Shown here: in pieces, positions 23,659-35,449 of the stretch
Layout: the number at the start of each line of letters is the position of its first letter
Numbering within the stretch: position 1 is the first letter of the stretch
Notes under the pieces: generated by a model
What the model was told of the DNA's origin: nothing
The model's input: only the letters and a program-made list of their open reading frames with translations
Databases searched by the model: none
Translations under genes and position numbers: made by a program
Assembly (NCBI GenBank): GCA_023678885.1
Contig: CM043009.1
Coordinates: 17,973,117-18,037,116, forward strand
Origin: Pogostemon cablin
Lineage: Eukaryota > Streptophyta > Magnoliopsida > Lamiales > Lamiaceae
Length of the DNA: 64,000 nt
Direction: 5' to 3'

Positions 23659-24693
23659 AGTTCTTGGAGTATCGTTCTTGTGCGTGTATTCTAGAACTTA
23701 TCTCTTATCTTATTTGAAATTACATGTGTGTTAGATGATGAGAGATGATCTAAGGCCATCCTTGAATTTATAGTCACTTTGCTAAATAATTCCCTACCGA
23801 ATGTTGTTTATCCGTAGTTAGCCCCGTTGAGCCTAAAAACCTCATTATTTGGCAGCCTACGAGAAATAGCCACTTTGAGCTTCTGAATTTTTTGAGCCTT
23901 GATTGTCCTTTTAGAAGAGAATTAATTATTTTTCAAAGTGTGTTGATAGAGTTTGATAACAGTTTGGGAAGAAATGAAATTGGTGTTGAAAAAGTGATTG
24001 AAAATTAAAAATGCATCCAAGAAAAATCATGGGTAGTGCTTAAATCTAGTACTCCATTGAACTAAACACACTGGGGTAGTACTTAAATCTAGTACCTTAT
24101 GGAAATTGATACCTCGAGAGAAAAAAAAGAAAAAGAAAAGGATAAAATGTTGTGCTTGAGAAAAAAAAGTGAAGGAGTTGAGGAGATTATTGTGCTTGAT
24201 TGAAGTGAGTAAGAAGAATGAAAGATCATGATGGAATGCGCATTTGATTGATCCTAGTTTTGAGTCACTCATCCATATATTTCCTACCTTAACCAAAGAG
24301 CCAACATTACATTCAAAAGAAAAGTATTTTTTGATCCCATTGTCGAATCATATTTTTAGTGGTGGAGAGTTTGAGACGTTTGACAAACTTATGATTACGC
24401 ATGCACTTGAATTGAATATGAGCGAAAATACCTTAACCCATAAGTGTAAATCTTTTACACTTGAGTGAGAGTGATATATACTTCCCGTAAGAACATGTCA
24501 ATGTAGTGATTGTCTTAATTTGTATGCTATGAATTGATTATTATATGTAATGAAAGTTGTATGAACTAAGTTGAGGACAATTATATTTTAAAGGGGTATT
24601 TGTCGTAGTCCTTGTTTCCCCGCTAATTTTCTTACTCTTTCACTCGTTATTTTTTTTTGTTGCCTCGGGACGAGCAACGGGTAAGTTTGGGGG
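23659..24693 (+). mobile_element. Second copy of Athila 3' UTR and polypurine tract
   Basis: From 23668 the sequence matches 20668-21730 closely (shared TCCCTACCGAATG, TTAGCCCCGTTGAG, GGCAGCCTACRAGAAATA, GGGACGAGCAAC). It ends in the polypurine tract GTAAGTTTGG plus three G, interrupted at 24694 by a CACTA transposon. With X1 and X2 it forms an LTR - 3' UTR - LTR unit lacking any coding region. Confidence 0.82.
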
Positions 24694-24759
24694 CACTTCA
24701 ATAAATAAGCATTAAGACACCAGTAAATAGACTACATAGATAAGAAATATGTGTAATCA

Positions 24760-25090
24760 TATGCTTTATATATGTTGTCTTAAATATATATGTTTCTTAA
24801 ATTTTTTTCACGCACTAAGACTACACATATTGACTGGTGATGTCTTAATGTGGTGTCAAACATGTTATTTTTCAAGGTAATTTATTATAAGACAACATAT
24901 ATGACAATATATGTTGTCGTAAATTTTTTTTACAAACAAAGACAACATATATGTTGTCTTAAATTGTTGTAATTTTTTTCTATAAACATATATATACTAT
25001 ATGACAATATATGTTGTGTATAATATATTTTCTAATTGATTTATTTTGAAGCAACATATATAATTTGAATATGTTGTTAATCATACATTT
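24760..25090. repeat. CACTA-1 left subterminal repeats
   Basis: Repeated palindrome-like blocks around GACAACATATATGTTGTCTT. They are typical of the transposase-binding subterminal arrays of CACTA elements and match the set at 29370-29710. Confidence 0.75.
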
Positions 25091-25489
25091 GTGATTTTTT
25101 TAATACTAAGTAAAAATTAAATATATAACATAAAATTTATATTTTAAATAAATATGAAATAAATTTTAAAAAAAATTATATAATTAAAGATTTAAAATTT
25201 CAAATATTTTTATTAAAAAAAATTATGCAATACTTGATGAGAAAATTTTAATTACTATGTGTAAGGTGCTCATAAAATTTATAAATCCCCCTAGTGATGT
25301 TTATACAGAAGTTAATATAAATGATAGTATAATATATTAATAAATACTTTTTAATTAAATAAATTAATTGAAAAAAAAAAACACGTTTTCTGTCTTTTAA
25401 CATAAAACTCGCGGTTGTAACCTAAAATATTAACCCTTAGAATATTTTAGACATTGGAGCTCTCCTAAAACAGAAACACGCTGAGTGAA

Positions 25490-25984
25490 GGCAAAATCGC
25501 AGAACCCTAGCTCCCAAAATCGAAATCAAGCCCTAGCGATCTCTAACTCTGCCGCAAAATCCAAATCGATGAGATACCTCGTAGAGATTTCCGGCCGGAG
25601 AACGCCGATGAACTCGTACCTCTCACGGCGTTAAGTCTGTCGGAGCTCTCCCACTTGGTTGACTCGGTTGAAAAGAAGGAATTGCTATCATTCCGACCTC
25701 CGCCGTGCTATTTGACGACCGCCGCTGGTGTCCCTCCTTGCGCAATTCTGACGACCGCCGCCGCTGTACCTGCTCGCGCGATTCCCGCTGCCGGTGTCCC
25801 AACTCGCACGATTCCGACGACCGCCGCAGCTGTTCCTGCTCGCACGATTTTGACCGTCGCCGCCGCTGTCCTGCTTCGCGCTCACCTCACAGCACCGAGT
25901 ATTGATAACAGGTACTCCTCTTTATCTTTTTCTTTTAACTTGACAAACGAAACCACCTCTTCCCAATTCTTGAAAACAAAGTGA
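25490..25984 (+). pseudogene. Unidentified GC-rich exon-like fragment in CACTA-1
   Basis: A GC-rich island in AT-rich DNA. It begins like a plant 5' leader (AACCCTAGCTCCC) and then has an open frame from about 25551 reading EIPRRDFRPENADELVPL and LSELSHLVDSVEKKELL. This is followed by a tandemly repeated Ala/Pro-rich part (TTAAAVPARAIP-like, 25716-25880), which comes from a repeated GACCGCCGCCGCTG-type DNA unit. I do not recognise the protein. It resembles the first exon of a captured host gene. Opposite-strand open frames here are shadows of the GC-rich repeat. Confidence 0.4.
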
Positions 25985-26288
25985 TGCTTAAAACATTGTA
26001 TTAGGTAATCAAATGATAATTTATGATCTGTTGTTTTCAATTTCACTAAAAGAGATGACTGATGTTCATATTTCCCCTATTTTCTGTTCCATTTGTGCAG
26101 TCTAGTTGGTGATTTTTTAGCAGAGGAGCGAGGGAGGGTCTAATAGAAGGTATGTCGAAAATAATTATGCAACGAAGGCATTAATTTTACCGTCATACCC
26201 TACGAATTGTGGCTGTCTGATTATAATCGATTTTAGTACATTAGAATGGTGCTTGATATGCTGTTTGATCTTTGCAACTCTTTTTAGT

Positions 26289-27493
26289 ATGGAATCGATT
26301 CTAGTTGTTGGACGAAACGGAACTATTGAACTTAGGTTCATCATATTTGATGGGACAGATACTGGTCATGGATCTTACCCATCATCTGTTACTATTGCTG
26401 CACTTAAGCAAAGGCTTCTTTCCGTGTGGCCTCAAGGTTGTGATACTGCCTACTCCGTGTATCTGTGTGTGAAACTTAGGGGGTTCTTGGCAATCAAATT
26501 GAGAGTGGGAGGGTGGTAGTATGGAATGAATGTACCAATTCTTTCATTTGTCCTGATATTGAGTGGTATGTCCATCCCCTAATATGTAGATATAAAAATA
26601 TTGTTCGTGTTATTATTTTTTTCACCAAGCATAAATTTTTTATCATTCTCATTCCTTCATCTTCAAACTGTTTCATGTCATTAACCAAGAATCTCCTTAA
26701 TCTTAATTAGTCATGGTTTTGGGAAGGTCTAGGATTTCATGGAATTGCGATCCTTGTCATTACCTGATATTGCATTTGAAAAGTTTTTATTAGGATTCCT
26801 TCATCTACTGGCTTTCTCATTCCTCTGTACCGAGCAGGACATTATAGGCAGTATATACAATCCTAACCTTTGAAACATTTTGTTTATTTGGCCAATACTA
26901 CTGTCAACTCTTACTGTGATTCATTAATTTGTGAAATGAATGCGAAATCAGGTGATGTATGTTATTGCCTGGAGGGCACAGATTGAAATTAATATTAATG
27001 TTAGGTTACTTTTAGATGATGTGCAGTTAAAACTCTTTAAATCAGATCTATAGTCAGCATAATTTTAATGCTTTCCTCAAATTGGCAGAATTACATTTGA
27101 TGATAAGTTAATGATTTTGTCAATGTAGCAACATATGCCTATTTTTTCGGCCTTCTTGCAGCCTTGCCAAGACCTTTAGTTTATGTCTTTTTTGTTGTAG
27201 TATTACCTTTCTGTGTAACCATATTTGATGTTGATATAGAACTGTTAAATGTTGTTATCTTATTTCTGAATATTCTATATCTCTATTAAGGCTTTCACTT
27301 AGCTCTGACCCTCTGCATAACGTAGATAAATCAGTTGTCCCCCGATTCAGTGACCGACATTAAACTGATATATGCTGGAAAGTTTTTGGAGAACGGAAAA
27401 ACACTACCTGAGTCTGGGTACAAGCTGATGACCTTCCTGGTGAAGTTATTACTATGCATGTGATTGTACAGCCTTCGGGTAAATCAGAAAAAG
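26289..27493 (+). pseudogene. Captured membrane-anchored ubiquitin-fold (MUB) fragment
   Basis: Exon 1 (26289-26436) encodes IELRFIIFDGTDTGHGSYP then ALKQRLLSVWPQ. This matches the start of the MUB ubiquitin fold (LEIKFRLxDGSDIGP..., ALKExxxSEWP). Exon 2 (27326-27493) has DSVTDIKLIYAGKFLENGKT and DDLPGEVITMHVIVQP, the second half of the fold (IKLIxAGKxLENxKT, ITMHVVVQP). Exon ends fit GT...AG borders. Reading exon 2 needs two frameshifts, and the C-terminal Cys-box for prenylation is not seen. MUB proteins tether ubiquitin-conjugating enzymes to the plasma membrane. This is a non-functional copy carried by CACTA-1, and the remaining interior up to about 29060 may hold further decayed introns and exons. 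Confidence 0.75.
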
Positions 27494-29369
27494 GTATCTC
27501 TACTAAACTTATGTTCATAAATAAGCTTTTCCATATTACCTTTACTCTGATGTTGATTAACGGAAGTGATAACTATATGAGAAGCAATTACAGAATTACT
27601 TAATGTGAAGCTGTGTGTGACATTTTTATTGGATGAAGTGCTGAATCTTATTGGTTTTTCTCTCTCTTTATTTTTGTTGCTGTTGTAAGATTAAATAAGA
27701 TCCTTAATGATAATAATATTATTTGTCATGAATATAGATCTAGAATTTAGTTGAATTTATCAAGCTTATTCTATTAAGTCACATGTCAATTCAAGTATCT
27801 GATTTCATAAGAAATATTGCTCCTTCACATTTCATTGATCTTTATTTTATAATTTGCTTCTGTGCCTAATCAACTACTTCTAAATAATCAGGCTAAAAAA
27901 ACCTTATGGAATCCTGCTTTCACTTCTGAAGGTTACCTTCATATATGCAAAACACTTGTTCGAATTCGACGAGGGGTAAGGACTTTTCTGGATAGTGTTT
28001 ATCGCTACTGAGCATCAAATATTTCTGCACTTGAGATCTTAAAAAGTAAAGGATTTTAAATAAATGTTTATCCTTAATGATTTTACCTTGTTATTCTGGA
28101 TTTATAGACTTGTATGCGAGCAAAACATTATTCCTTTACTGTCAGAAAAATCTTTGTTTCTGGTGGGAAATTTTCACGTTCTTTTGATTAGAAGTTATCA
28201 TTTCGGTTATGTTCTCTTTATTGAATTTATGTATCCTCTCAGACAATCTAATATTACTGAATGCCAGATATTCCACTAATATAGGAGAACTTACTACTTC
28301 TGATGAAAACTGTGATAATGAAGGTAATTTTTTTTTTTTTGCCCTTTTCATTGTCAAAAAGTAGGGGATTCACCCATTAGTAAGTAAAAATCTAAATTGT
28401 CCCACACTCCATTACATTTGCTATAATTTGTACGTGTTGCTTCAGTTTGATGCATCCATCTTATATGAATGATGTCGCTCTTTGTTATTACATCAACTGG
28501 TGAATTTCAAATAGTTAACTCCTTTTATATTTACTTGTATATCAATAAACTCATAGATTTCAGACATGCAAATGTTGTGCAGCATGCTGATTTCCCTTCT
28601 TTTAGCCCTTCTCAATTGTCATTTTATTAGTAAGACTGCATTTTTATGAAAACTATAGACTCATGTGAAAGTTGAAGTGCCTAGCCATGCATCAACATAA
28701 GTTAGAAATAAAATAGTTGTAGTTAGAATATATTCAGTGGGGAAGGTAGCTGAAAGACTTTCTTCTTTTAGCCCTTTCTCAATGGTCATTTCATTTGTAA
28801 GACTGCATTTTTATGGAAGTTATAGATTCTAATGTAAAAATTGGAGTACATAGCTATGCATCAACTTTAGTTAATTAAGATTGTCAGTTTTGAATAAATA
28901 TTAGTAATGTGAATTTTATAGAATCTTATAGTAAAGCTAATTGTGAATTTTTTAATCGAATTTTTACAAATTATATGGATTTGCTAATTTGTTGTTGTTG
29001 GTCAGGTGGACGTTGATTTTGAAGGCCTCAATTTCTGGATTCATTTGTGTTGGTAAAAGCTCTACGCTTGTTGGTTTCTATTGTTTGTTCATTCAGTATG
29101 TGGTCCATTGGTATTGACTCCCGAGTACTTTAATTGAACAAAAAACGATTTGCTTTATGTCCTTACTCCTTAATGTGATGTAGTTGGCTTTTGCCAACTT
29201 TTGGATTTGAAATAGTTATTTAATGTTGTGTATTGTGGATAATATAGAATGCGTTTAATTCTTTTTAAATTTTATCAATTCCACATGTTAATAAATATAT
29301 AAATCAATAAAAAAATAAATATATTAATCAATAAAAAATTAATAAATTTGACAATAAATATGTGTTATT

Positions 29370-29710
29370 TTAACTAAATAAGACAATATATATAATCAGT
29401 TGTCATTTAAAAAATAATTATGAATATAATTGCACAAAGACTACATATATAATTTGTTGTTATTTAACAAATAGTTTATTAATAAGACGCACAAAGATAA
29501 CATATATAATCTGTTTTCTTTGTGTGTCTTTTTTAAGAAAAAAAATGCATAAAGACTACACATATAATGCGTTTCTTTGTATGTCTTTTTTAAGAAAAAA
29601 TACACAAAAATTACACATATAATATATTGTCATAAAAAGACTTTGACTACATAACATTTTCCCTAAAATAAGCTAATGGACAACAAATTATATATGTTGT
29701 CTTAATGGTT
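29370..29710. repeat. CACTA-1 right subterminal repeats
   Basis: Blocks such as AAGACTACACATATAAT and GACAACATATATAATCTGTT recur with TTTAAGAAAAAA spacers, mirroring the left end. Confidence 0.7.
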
Positions 29711-29727
29711 TTTTGTTGTAGTGGGAT

Positions 29728-31417
29728 TGATGAGAGTGAAAATAAGCGTGTTTTAATGTCCAATTCAACACCTTTTTTATGTGAGTTGTTGTCATATATT
29801 AGCACAAGTGTCTTATATTCGATATATGAGAGAAAAGATGCACTTGAGGTGTTTTATTGTGATTTAGGTGGAAAAATGATCAAAAGTGCAAAGTTGGAGG
29901 AAAGTTGCAATTTGTGCATGAATGCTGAGAAATGCACGTTCAACTTGTGTAATTTTTTTGTGTTTGTGTGGAACTCTGAATTGGAAGTATGATATATGGT
30001 TGCAAAGCCCCAGAAGAGAGGGTAGTTTTGGCATAATGAACACTTCAATCGGAGTCCATACGAGAAAGTTATGATCGAAATGGTGACATCGCGTGAGCAC
30101 AAGAATCACTCAAATCAGAGTTTGGACGAGGAAGTTATGCTCAAAATCATGAAGTCGCACAGCTGGCAACGAGAATTTCCAAAAATGACCTATTTCTTGG
30201 AGCATAATTAATCTTCTTATCACACAATCCTCCATGATTTACCCATATCTTTTATTTCCTTATTTAATTCCGTTTCACACCTATATATATTTTACATCAT
30301 TATTCATGTGAGAAAACACCGCAACACAATCATCCTACACCCCACAAGGGGGATCACCCCCAACCATCATCCACATCATTTCCTCTATTCATCCATCACT
30401 TTGAAGATTCGTCTGTGGAATCAAGAGGAGAACCAAGAGGAGGATTCAAGACGGAGAAGGACGCGATGACTCCCGCATCTAGGGTTTTATTCGTTTCCTA
30501 ATTTTTCTTGTGATTTTCCTGACTATGGGTAAGATCTATCCAACATCCATGATTATTCTTCGCAATAGCATGAGCTAGAACCGTTTTGGTAGATCTAGGG
30601 TTTTGAAGGTTTTATAAATTAATTAAATTCTCTTGTGTGTCCTCCGTACACACTACTTGTGAATTTATTTTATATATGATTGTGCTTTCTCAATTCATAT
30701 TCACGGTCGTTTTGTGCATCTTCAATTAGTATATAAGGTCTGAATATATATCTTGGTTGTAGATTGAGTGTGTTCACCGCTGAACATGATTCCGTGTTAT
30801 GATTTTAAGTGAGGGGACTCTGAAGTTTCATTAGAACTATCATATATGAATGTTTATTAATTGAATTGAATTTAGGTTAGTAAGCAGGATAAAGAGTGTA
30901 ATTTTATAGTATTTATAAAGGGAGATCATATCGAGTTAGATTCCAGACGTGAGAAATAATAGATGCTGATAGTACCTAGAAAGGGGGGGTAAAATTATGT
31001 CTCTTGCTTCGAGGTTATTCACACGTGTTACAGACATATTTACTTGTATCTATAGAGTAGATTTGCATGGTTTAGTGATGTGTCCATAGTCCACAAGGCA
31101 GAGTCGATCTGCACTTGAGAGGGAAGTTAATTAGTAAAATTGGATTACCCTAGAGCTACATATTCTCCATTCTTGAGACACTTTCGTATTCTTCCAGTGT
31201 TATTTTATTTTAATTATTATTTATTTTTCAGCATATTAGTTATTAGATTAAAAACCTCAATCTTTATTGTCACTTGTCTTAATTAATTTAGTAAATAATT
31301 AAATTAATAATACGCCATCCTTTGGGTTTGATATTTAACTTGGTCGCTTGGTTAAGCTGAAATTGATATCCTTAATACTTGGGGATTAATTTTGCATGCA
31401 AAGAAAAATGCGCATCA
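29728..31417 (+). mobile_element. Athila 3' LTR (X2)
   Basis: About 1.69 kb, from TGATGAGAGTGAAAATAAG to GCATGCAAAGAAAAATGCGCATCA. It is homologous to X1 and X3 and lacks the TTCGACC insert. Its upstream polypurine tract is now on the other side of CACTA-1. The five bases after it, AATAC (31418-31422), pair with GATAC outside X3 as a probable target duplication. Open frames inside it (29705-30109) are LTR sequence. Confidence 0.83.
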
Positions 31418-31517
31418 AATACCCAGTAAATTTGCACGTGCAACAAAATAACCAAAATACTGGGTATGCGAAATGGCAAGATCCAAACGTATTGGGAAAT
31501 GACGAGGATCTAGTTAC

Positions 31518-31518
<1 letters not shown>

Positions 31519-31603
<85 letters not shown>
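31519..31603. repeat. (TA)n microsatellite
   Basis: About 85 bp of almost pure TA with one early interruption. It creates artificial Tyr/Ile open frames on both strands. Confidence 0.97.
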
Positions 31604-31605
<2 letters not shown>

Positions 31606-31859
31606 TTATAAAAATTGGGAGAAGAATATAAATTGAAATAGAAAGTTATCGGCAACATATTTACCTCTTTGATCGCTTTTACTGTCTTAAATAATAATTT
31701 GGATCCAGAATTTATTTTTGATATCAAAGTGCCAGAAGCACGAATATTTGGTAAGACATAATAAAGCATTGAGTTTGAGCTTAACTCGTTAAATATTTAT
31801 TTGAATGTTATCTGAAATGATATAAATATTTGTCCCAGAAGGACATATGAATAATAAAG

Positions 31860-33040
31860 TGGTGATCAATTAAAGCTCAAAAGGTTCTTGCAGAGGCCCA
31901 ATATATAAATGATATACTCTCCCATTATACATTATGTTTCGCTACTTAATTTATATGTGACAGTTTCAATATATTTAGATATGAAGTAAATACACAACAT
32001 TATATGATTTACATGAAAATCCACGAAGATTTAAATCTTCTCAATTTGAATGAGAAAGAATATCACAACATATAGCTGCAATATTGTTCATTGTAATACC
32101 TTGAAACAATTAATATGTATATATATGCTACATTTGAATTTATTATGTCTTCCTGAAGAAGAATAAAAATTTGTGTATATGAATGAAAGGTTTAAGATTG
32201 AAATGTATAAGAAATTTATAAAATTGACTAATGTCAAGATGACGAATTTTTCGGAATTAAAGAACTTGGATAAACCAAAGAGTTGTCTCAACCTGCAGTT
32301 GAGAATATTTCAAATTTTAAATACCAGTTAATTTATTTAATGATTGTTTCAGATGAATTTCCGATATATCTATTCATGTTATATGCCAATTGTCGTTTTT
32401 ATCCCTTGAAGTGAAAAACTAATGTCTATATAATGAGGATATTTTGAGCTAGAAGTCCCTCCATTCAGTCCTTATAAATCACATGTTTTCTCATAATTTG
32501 CATCAGACCTGATATTCACTTATGATGAACTTGCTAGCAAGATTTTATGACTCTCGGATAAAGAGAAGTTACATAAAATTAAACATATCCTCGAGTATCT
32601 CATAAATACAAAATATATTGGTTTATTTATAAGAAACCAACGTAACATTGGCATATTGATTTGAATGTTAATCAAATGATCCCCTTAATGTTGATGTTTC
32701 AAACTGGTATAAGGATAAGATTATTGATATAATAAATTTATAGCCCATGAGGCATGATGAAAGATACATTTCCCCAATCTTTTATAAGACAATAAATTAT
32801 GTGTTGCATAGATGAGAAATTAATTAATATATTATGAGAGACATGAAAATTTTATTTTATATGCTCTAGAAGAATAGTGAGATATTACACAACATTTGCT
32901 CATGTAAAAATCTAAATTATTTATCGTTATTTTTGTATACTCCCAAATTATATTTTAGTATGTGCTTGTAGTATTTTATTATGTAGACCAAGAAGATTGT
33001 CGTCTTCAGGGGGAGTACCGATTCCAAGTAAATTTTAAAT
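31860..33040 (+). pseudogene. Copia AB reverse transcriptase and RNase H remnant
   Basis: Near 32005-32045 the plus strand reads YMIYMKIHEDLNLL, equivalent to the EIYMKxPEGxxLP motif of copia reverse transcriptase. At 32561-32630, KLHKIKHILEYL then KYIGLFI matches the WNxVKHILRYLxGTxxxGLFY join to RNase H. Many stops and frameshifts follow. It precedes the LTR at 33576 in the right orientation. It continues the pol whose earlier part is on minus at 8307-8800, across the Athila insertion. Confidence 0.65.
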
Positions 33041-33575
33041 TTTCAATCATGAAGATCAACAATTATATCACAATGTAACCCTATTTTTAGGAGAAGCGGT
33101 AATTTTTAAACAATCCAGAAGATTAAATCCTGAAGACTAATAGTTGTACTTTTTTTTCCTTTACTAATTTTTTCCTACTGGGTTTTCTTAGTCTAAGATT
33201 TTTAACGAGGCAACTAATGCAACACATCAAAATCATAAGACATGCATCTTTTTTTTCTTAACTATGTTTTTTCCTACGAAGGTTTTCTTAGTTGAAGGTT
33301 TTTAATAAGACAGACAAGTTAAATGTCTTGGGGATGAAACAACTTCTAAATAATCTTGAAGATTGGGCCCTGAAGACCAAGTTGTACTCTTTTTCTTTAA
33401 CTAAGTTTTTCCTTACGAGGTTTCCTTAGTTGAAAGTTTTTTTTAATGAGGGAGCTATTATGAAATATTAAAATGATAAGAAATGTACTCTTTTCCTCGA
33501 CTGATAGGGTTTTCTAGTGAGGTTTTTAACGAGGCATGCATATGACTTTGTAACGTCGTAATGTCCAAGGGGGAG
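33041..33575 (+). mobile_element. Copia AB 3' untranslated region and polypurine tract
   Basis: Non-coding, with repeated GGTTTTCTTAGT...TTTTTAA blocks at about 33180, 33280 and 33420. It ends in CCAAGGGGGAG (33565-33575), the polypurine tract next to the LTR. A similar CAGGGGGAGT block is at about 33008. Confidence 0.65.
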
Positions 33576-33801
33576 TATTGTAAAATATTTTATGTGGACA
33601 TTACTCCTTATACCATTAAAATATGAAGAGAGTTTATTATTATTATTGTACTCTTTCTCCTGTATATAAAGAGTGAGAATATTATGATTTTGTACACATT
33701 CATATAAACGTCGTTAATAAAATCTCTCTTTCTCCCTCCTTCTATATTCTTCTCTTCTTCTTTATGATTATCTTATTGTTCTTATTAAATAGTTTACAAC
33801 A
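33576..33801 (+). mobile_element. Copia AB 3' LTR
   Basis: 226 bp, TATTGTAAAATATTTTATGT to AAATAGTTTACAACA. It is homologous to 12307-12494 on minus. It contains TATA-like TGTATATAAAGAG at about 33661. Flanking bases GTAAT do not clearly match ATGAT outside the other LTR (3 of 5), so the duplication has decayed or the border is off by a few bases. Confidence 0.82.
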
Positions 33802-34320
33802 GTAATATGCTAAACTCATTCCAAAATAAAAATTTTAAAATCTCTCAATAAATTTACAAGGAAAGAAATTTTCCAAAACACCACAAGAATTTAACTTGTA
33901 TTCAAGGTCAATACATTTCAACTATGAAATCAATTTAATCATTCAAAAACTCAATATTAAATTCAACTTTAGTTTTACCAAGGGAGTAACTACCAATTAT
34001 ACCAGAAACATGCATCAACAGCAAAACATGAGTATATAAATATTTCGTATAACGAGAGGCTTAAAAGACCAACATATGCGTTCAATATAAATAGCCACTT
34101 TGCATAGCAAAATAAAATTATCAATAAGAGTAATAAAATATTGGTTACCACCATGACTCAAAATACTATTACTATCACAAATATTTATACATATCAAACC
34201 AAGCAATTGAGTACCTCTTTCAACGAGCTTTCTTTATTGTTTAGCTAGCACACAAATTTCACGTTTTCTCATAGTATACCACATGATTGTTTCAGCAAGG
34301 TACAAGAAATATTATTAGAG
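33802..34320 (-). pseudogene. Copia integrase start fragment
   Basis: On minus (34300-34060) the reading is CVLAKQ-stop-RKLVERGTQLLGL, then INICDSNSILSHGGNQYFIT and LIDNF. This corresponds to the GAG-pre-integrase CxxCxxGKQ motif and the integrase opening (LELIHTDICGP, GGxxYFITFIDDF). It is a separate, heavily decayed copia copy. No LTR for it is recognised. Confidence 0.6.
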
Positions 34321-35441
34321 AAAGCAATACACTCAATCAACATAAATCACCCAAGATTAAACTCTTTACCAATAAATTGATTATCTCAAATAATAATAAT
34401 TTTATTGTACTAAAAACCCGACTCAATGAATATTTCTCACGAATCTCTAATAAGTTTTTTTCTTTCTAATTTTTGAAAATCACATACAACATTTAAAAAT
34501 AATATTTTATCATATGACAAAACCTTAGAAAATTTATTTTTATCCTAAATTAATAAAACGTTTTCTTTTCCAAAATGGTTAGAAATTTTAAGTAAATACA
34601 AACAACTCAACACTTAATAGGAATATTAGTTTAGGATAAAAAATAAGTTCAACAAAAAACATACAACTAAACATAAGATAAGGGATTATGATTATCCTGG
34701 GTCGAAGCACGTCATAGCGCTATCTTTTGAGAAGAAATGTCCCCACTGCACTGGTATGATATTCTTGACTTATACGTTCTTCTCCCAAGATTTGACAACG
34801 CGATAGTCCTCTCTTGTGCAGCGATGAGAACCCCGAACTAGATCATTACTCAATGCTCAAAGATAATATATTTGTGTATATAAATCTATATAATTTGTAG
34901 TAAGTATATATATTGATATTTTAATATAATTCACATTAACTCCGCCCAAATTATTCTATGTATCAGTATTAATAAATAAAAATATATGCATTTAATTAGT
35001 GAATTTGCTATTAGTTTCTTTAGAGGAAAATTAAATGTAAAAAGCCTATGCAATTATTAAAAAACATATATACACTATTAAATAAAAATTTAGGCGAAGA
35101 CTTGTCTGCTAAAAAGTGATAACTTCTATAATAAAGAGTGATATTCAATAAATGAAAAATGATAATGCTATTTCATGAACAATTTATAATATATATGAAA
35201 AGTGATAACATGATAATATAAATGCGAAAGTGATAACTCATTAAAAAAATGTAAAAAAGTGTACATGAGACTGTCTCATACAAGACTTACATACATATAT
35301 GATGCACGTGTGCACATGACAATGATATCAACTATTAATATTAATATCACTTATAATTATGAATTATGAGTATATATCTACATTTCATGATTATATTTTA
35401 ATATTTTATGCAATTTTAAATAATATTGTAGTAAATGAGAT
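34321..35441. other. AT-rich intergenic sequence, nothing recognised
   Basis: No coding match. A less AT-rich patch at 34690-34850 could be part of an LTR but has no visible partner. Confidence 0.4.
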
Positions 35442-35449
35442 ATTATACC

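Larger units (their letters stand above)
24694..29723. mobile_element. CACTA-1 transposon (5.03 kb) with captured gene pieces
   Basis: The left end CACTTCAATAAATAAGC... and the reverse complement of the right end, CACTACAACAAAAAACC..., match across about 25 bases and both continue CATTAAGACA. This is the diagnostic terminal inverted repeat of CACTA (En/Spm) transposons. Subterminal repeats of ACAACATATATGTTGTC type sit at both ends. It splits the Athila polypurine tract from LTR X2. Flanking G bases (GGG left, GGA right) make the expected 3-bp duplication uncertain. No transposase is recognised inside, only plant gene fragments, so it appears non-autonomous. Confidence 0.85.

Noticed and set aside
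25688..25905. Overlapping frames on both strands in the GC-rich block
   Set aside because: Shadows of a GC-rich tandem repeat. Only the plus frame that also covers the unique upstream part is kept.
31386..31769. 127-codon minus frame and overlapping plus frame
   Set aside because: Both run through the (TA)n microsatellite as Tyr-Ile repeats and match no protein I know.
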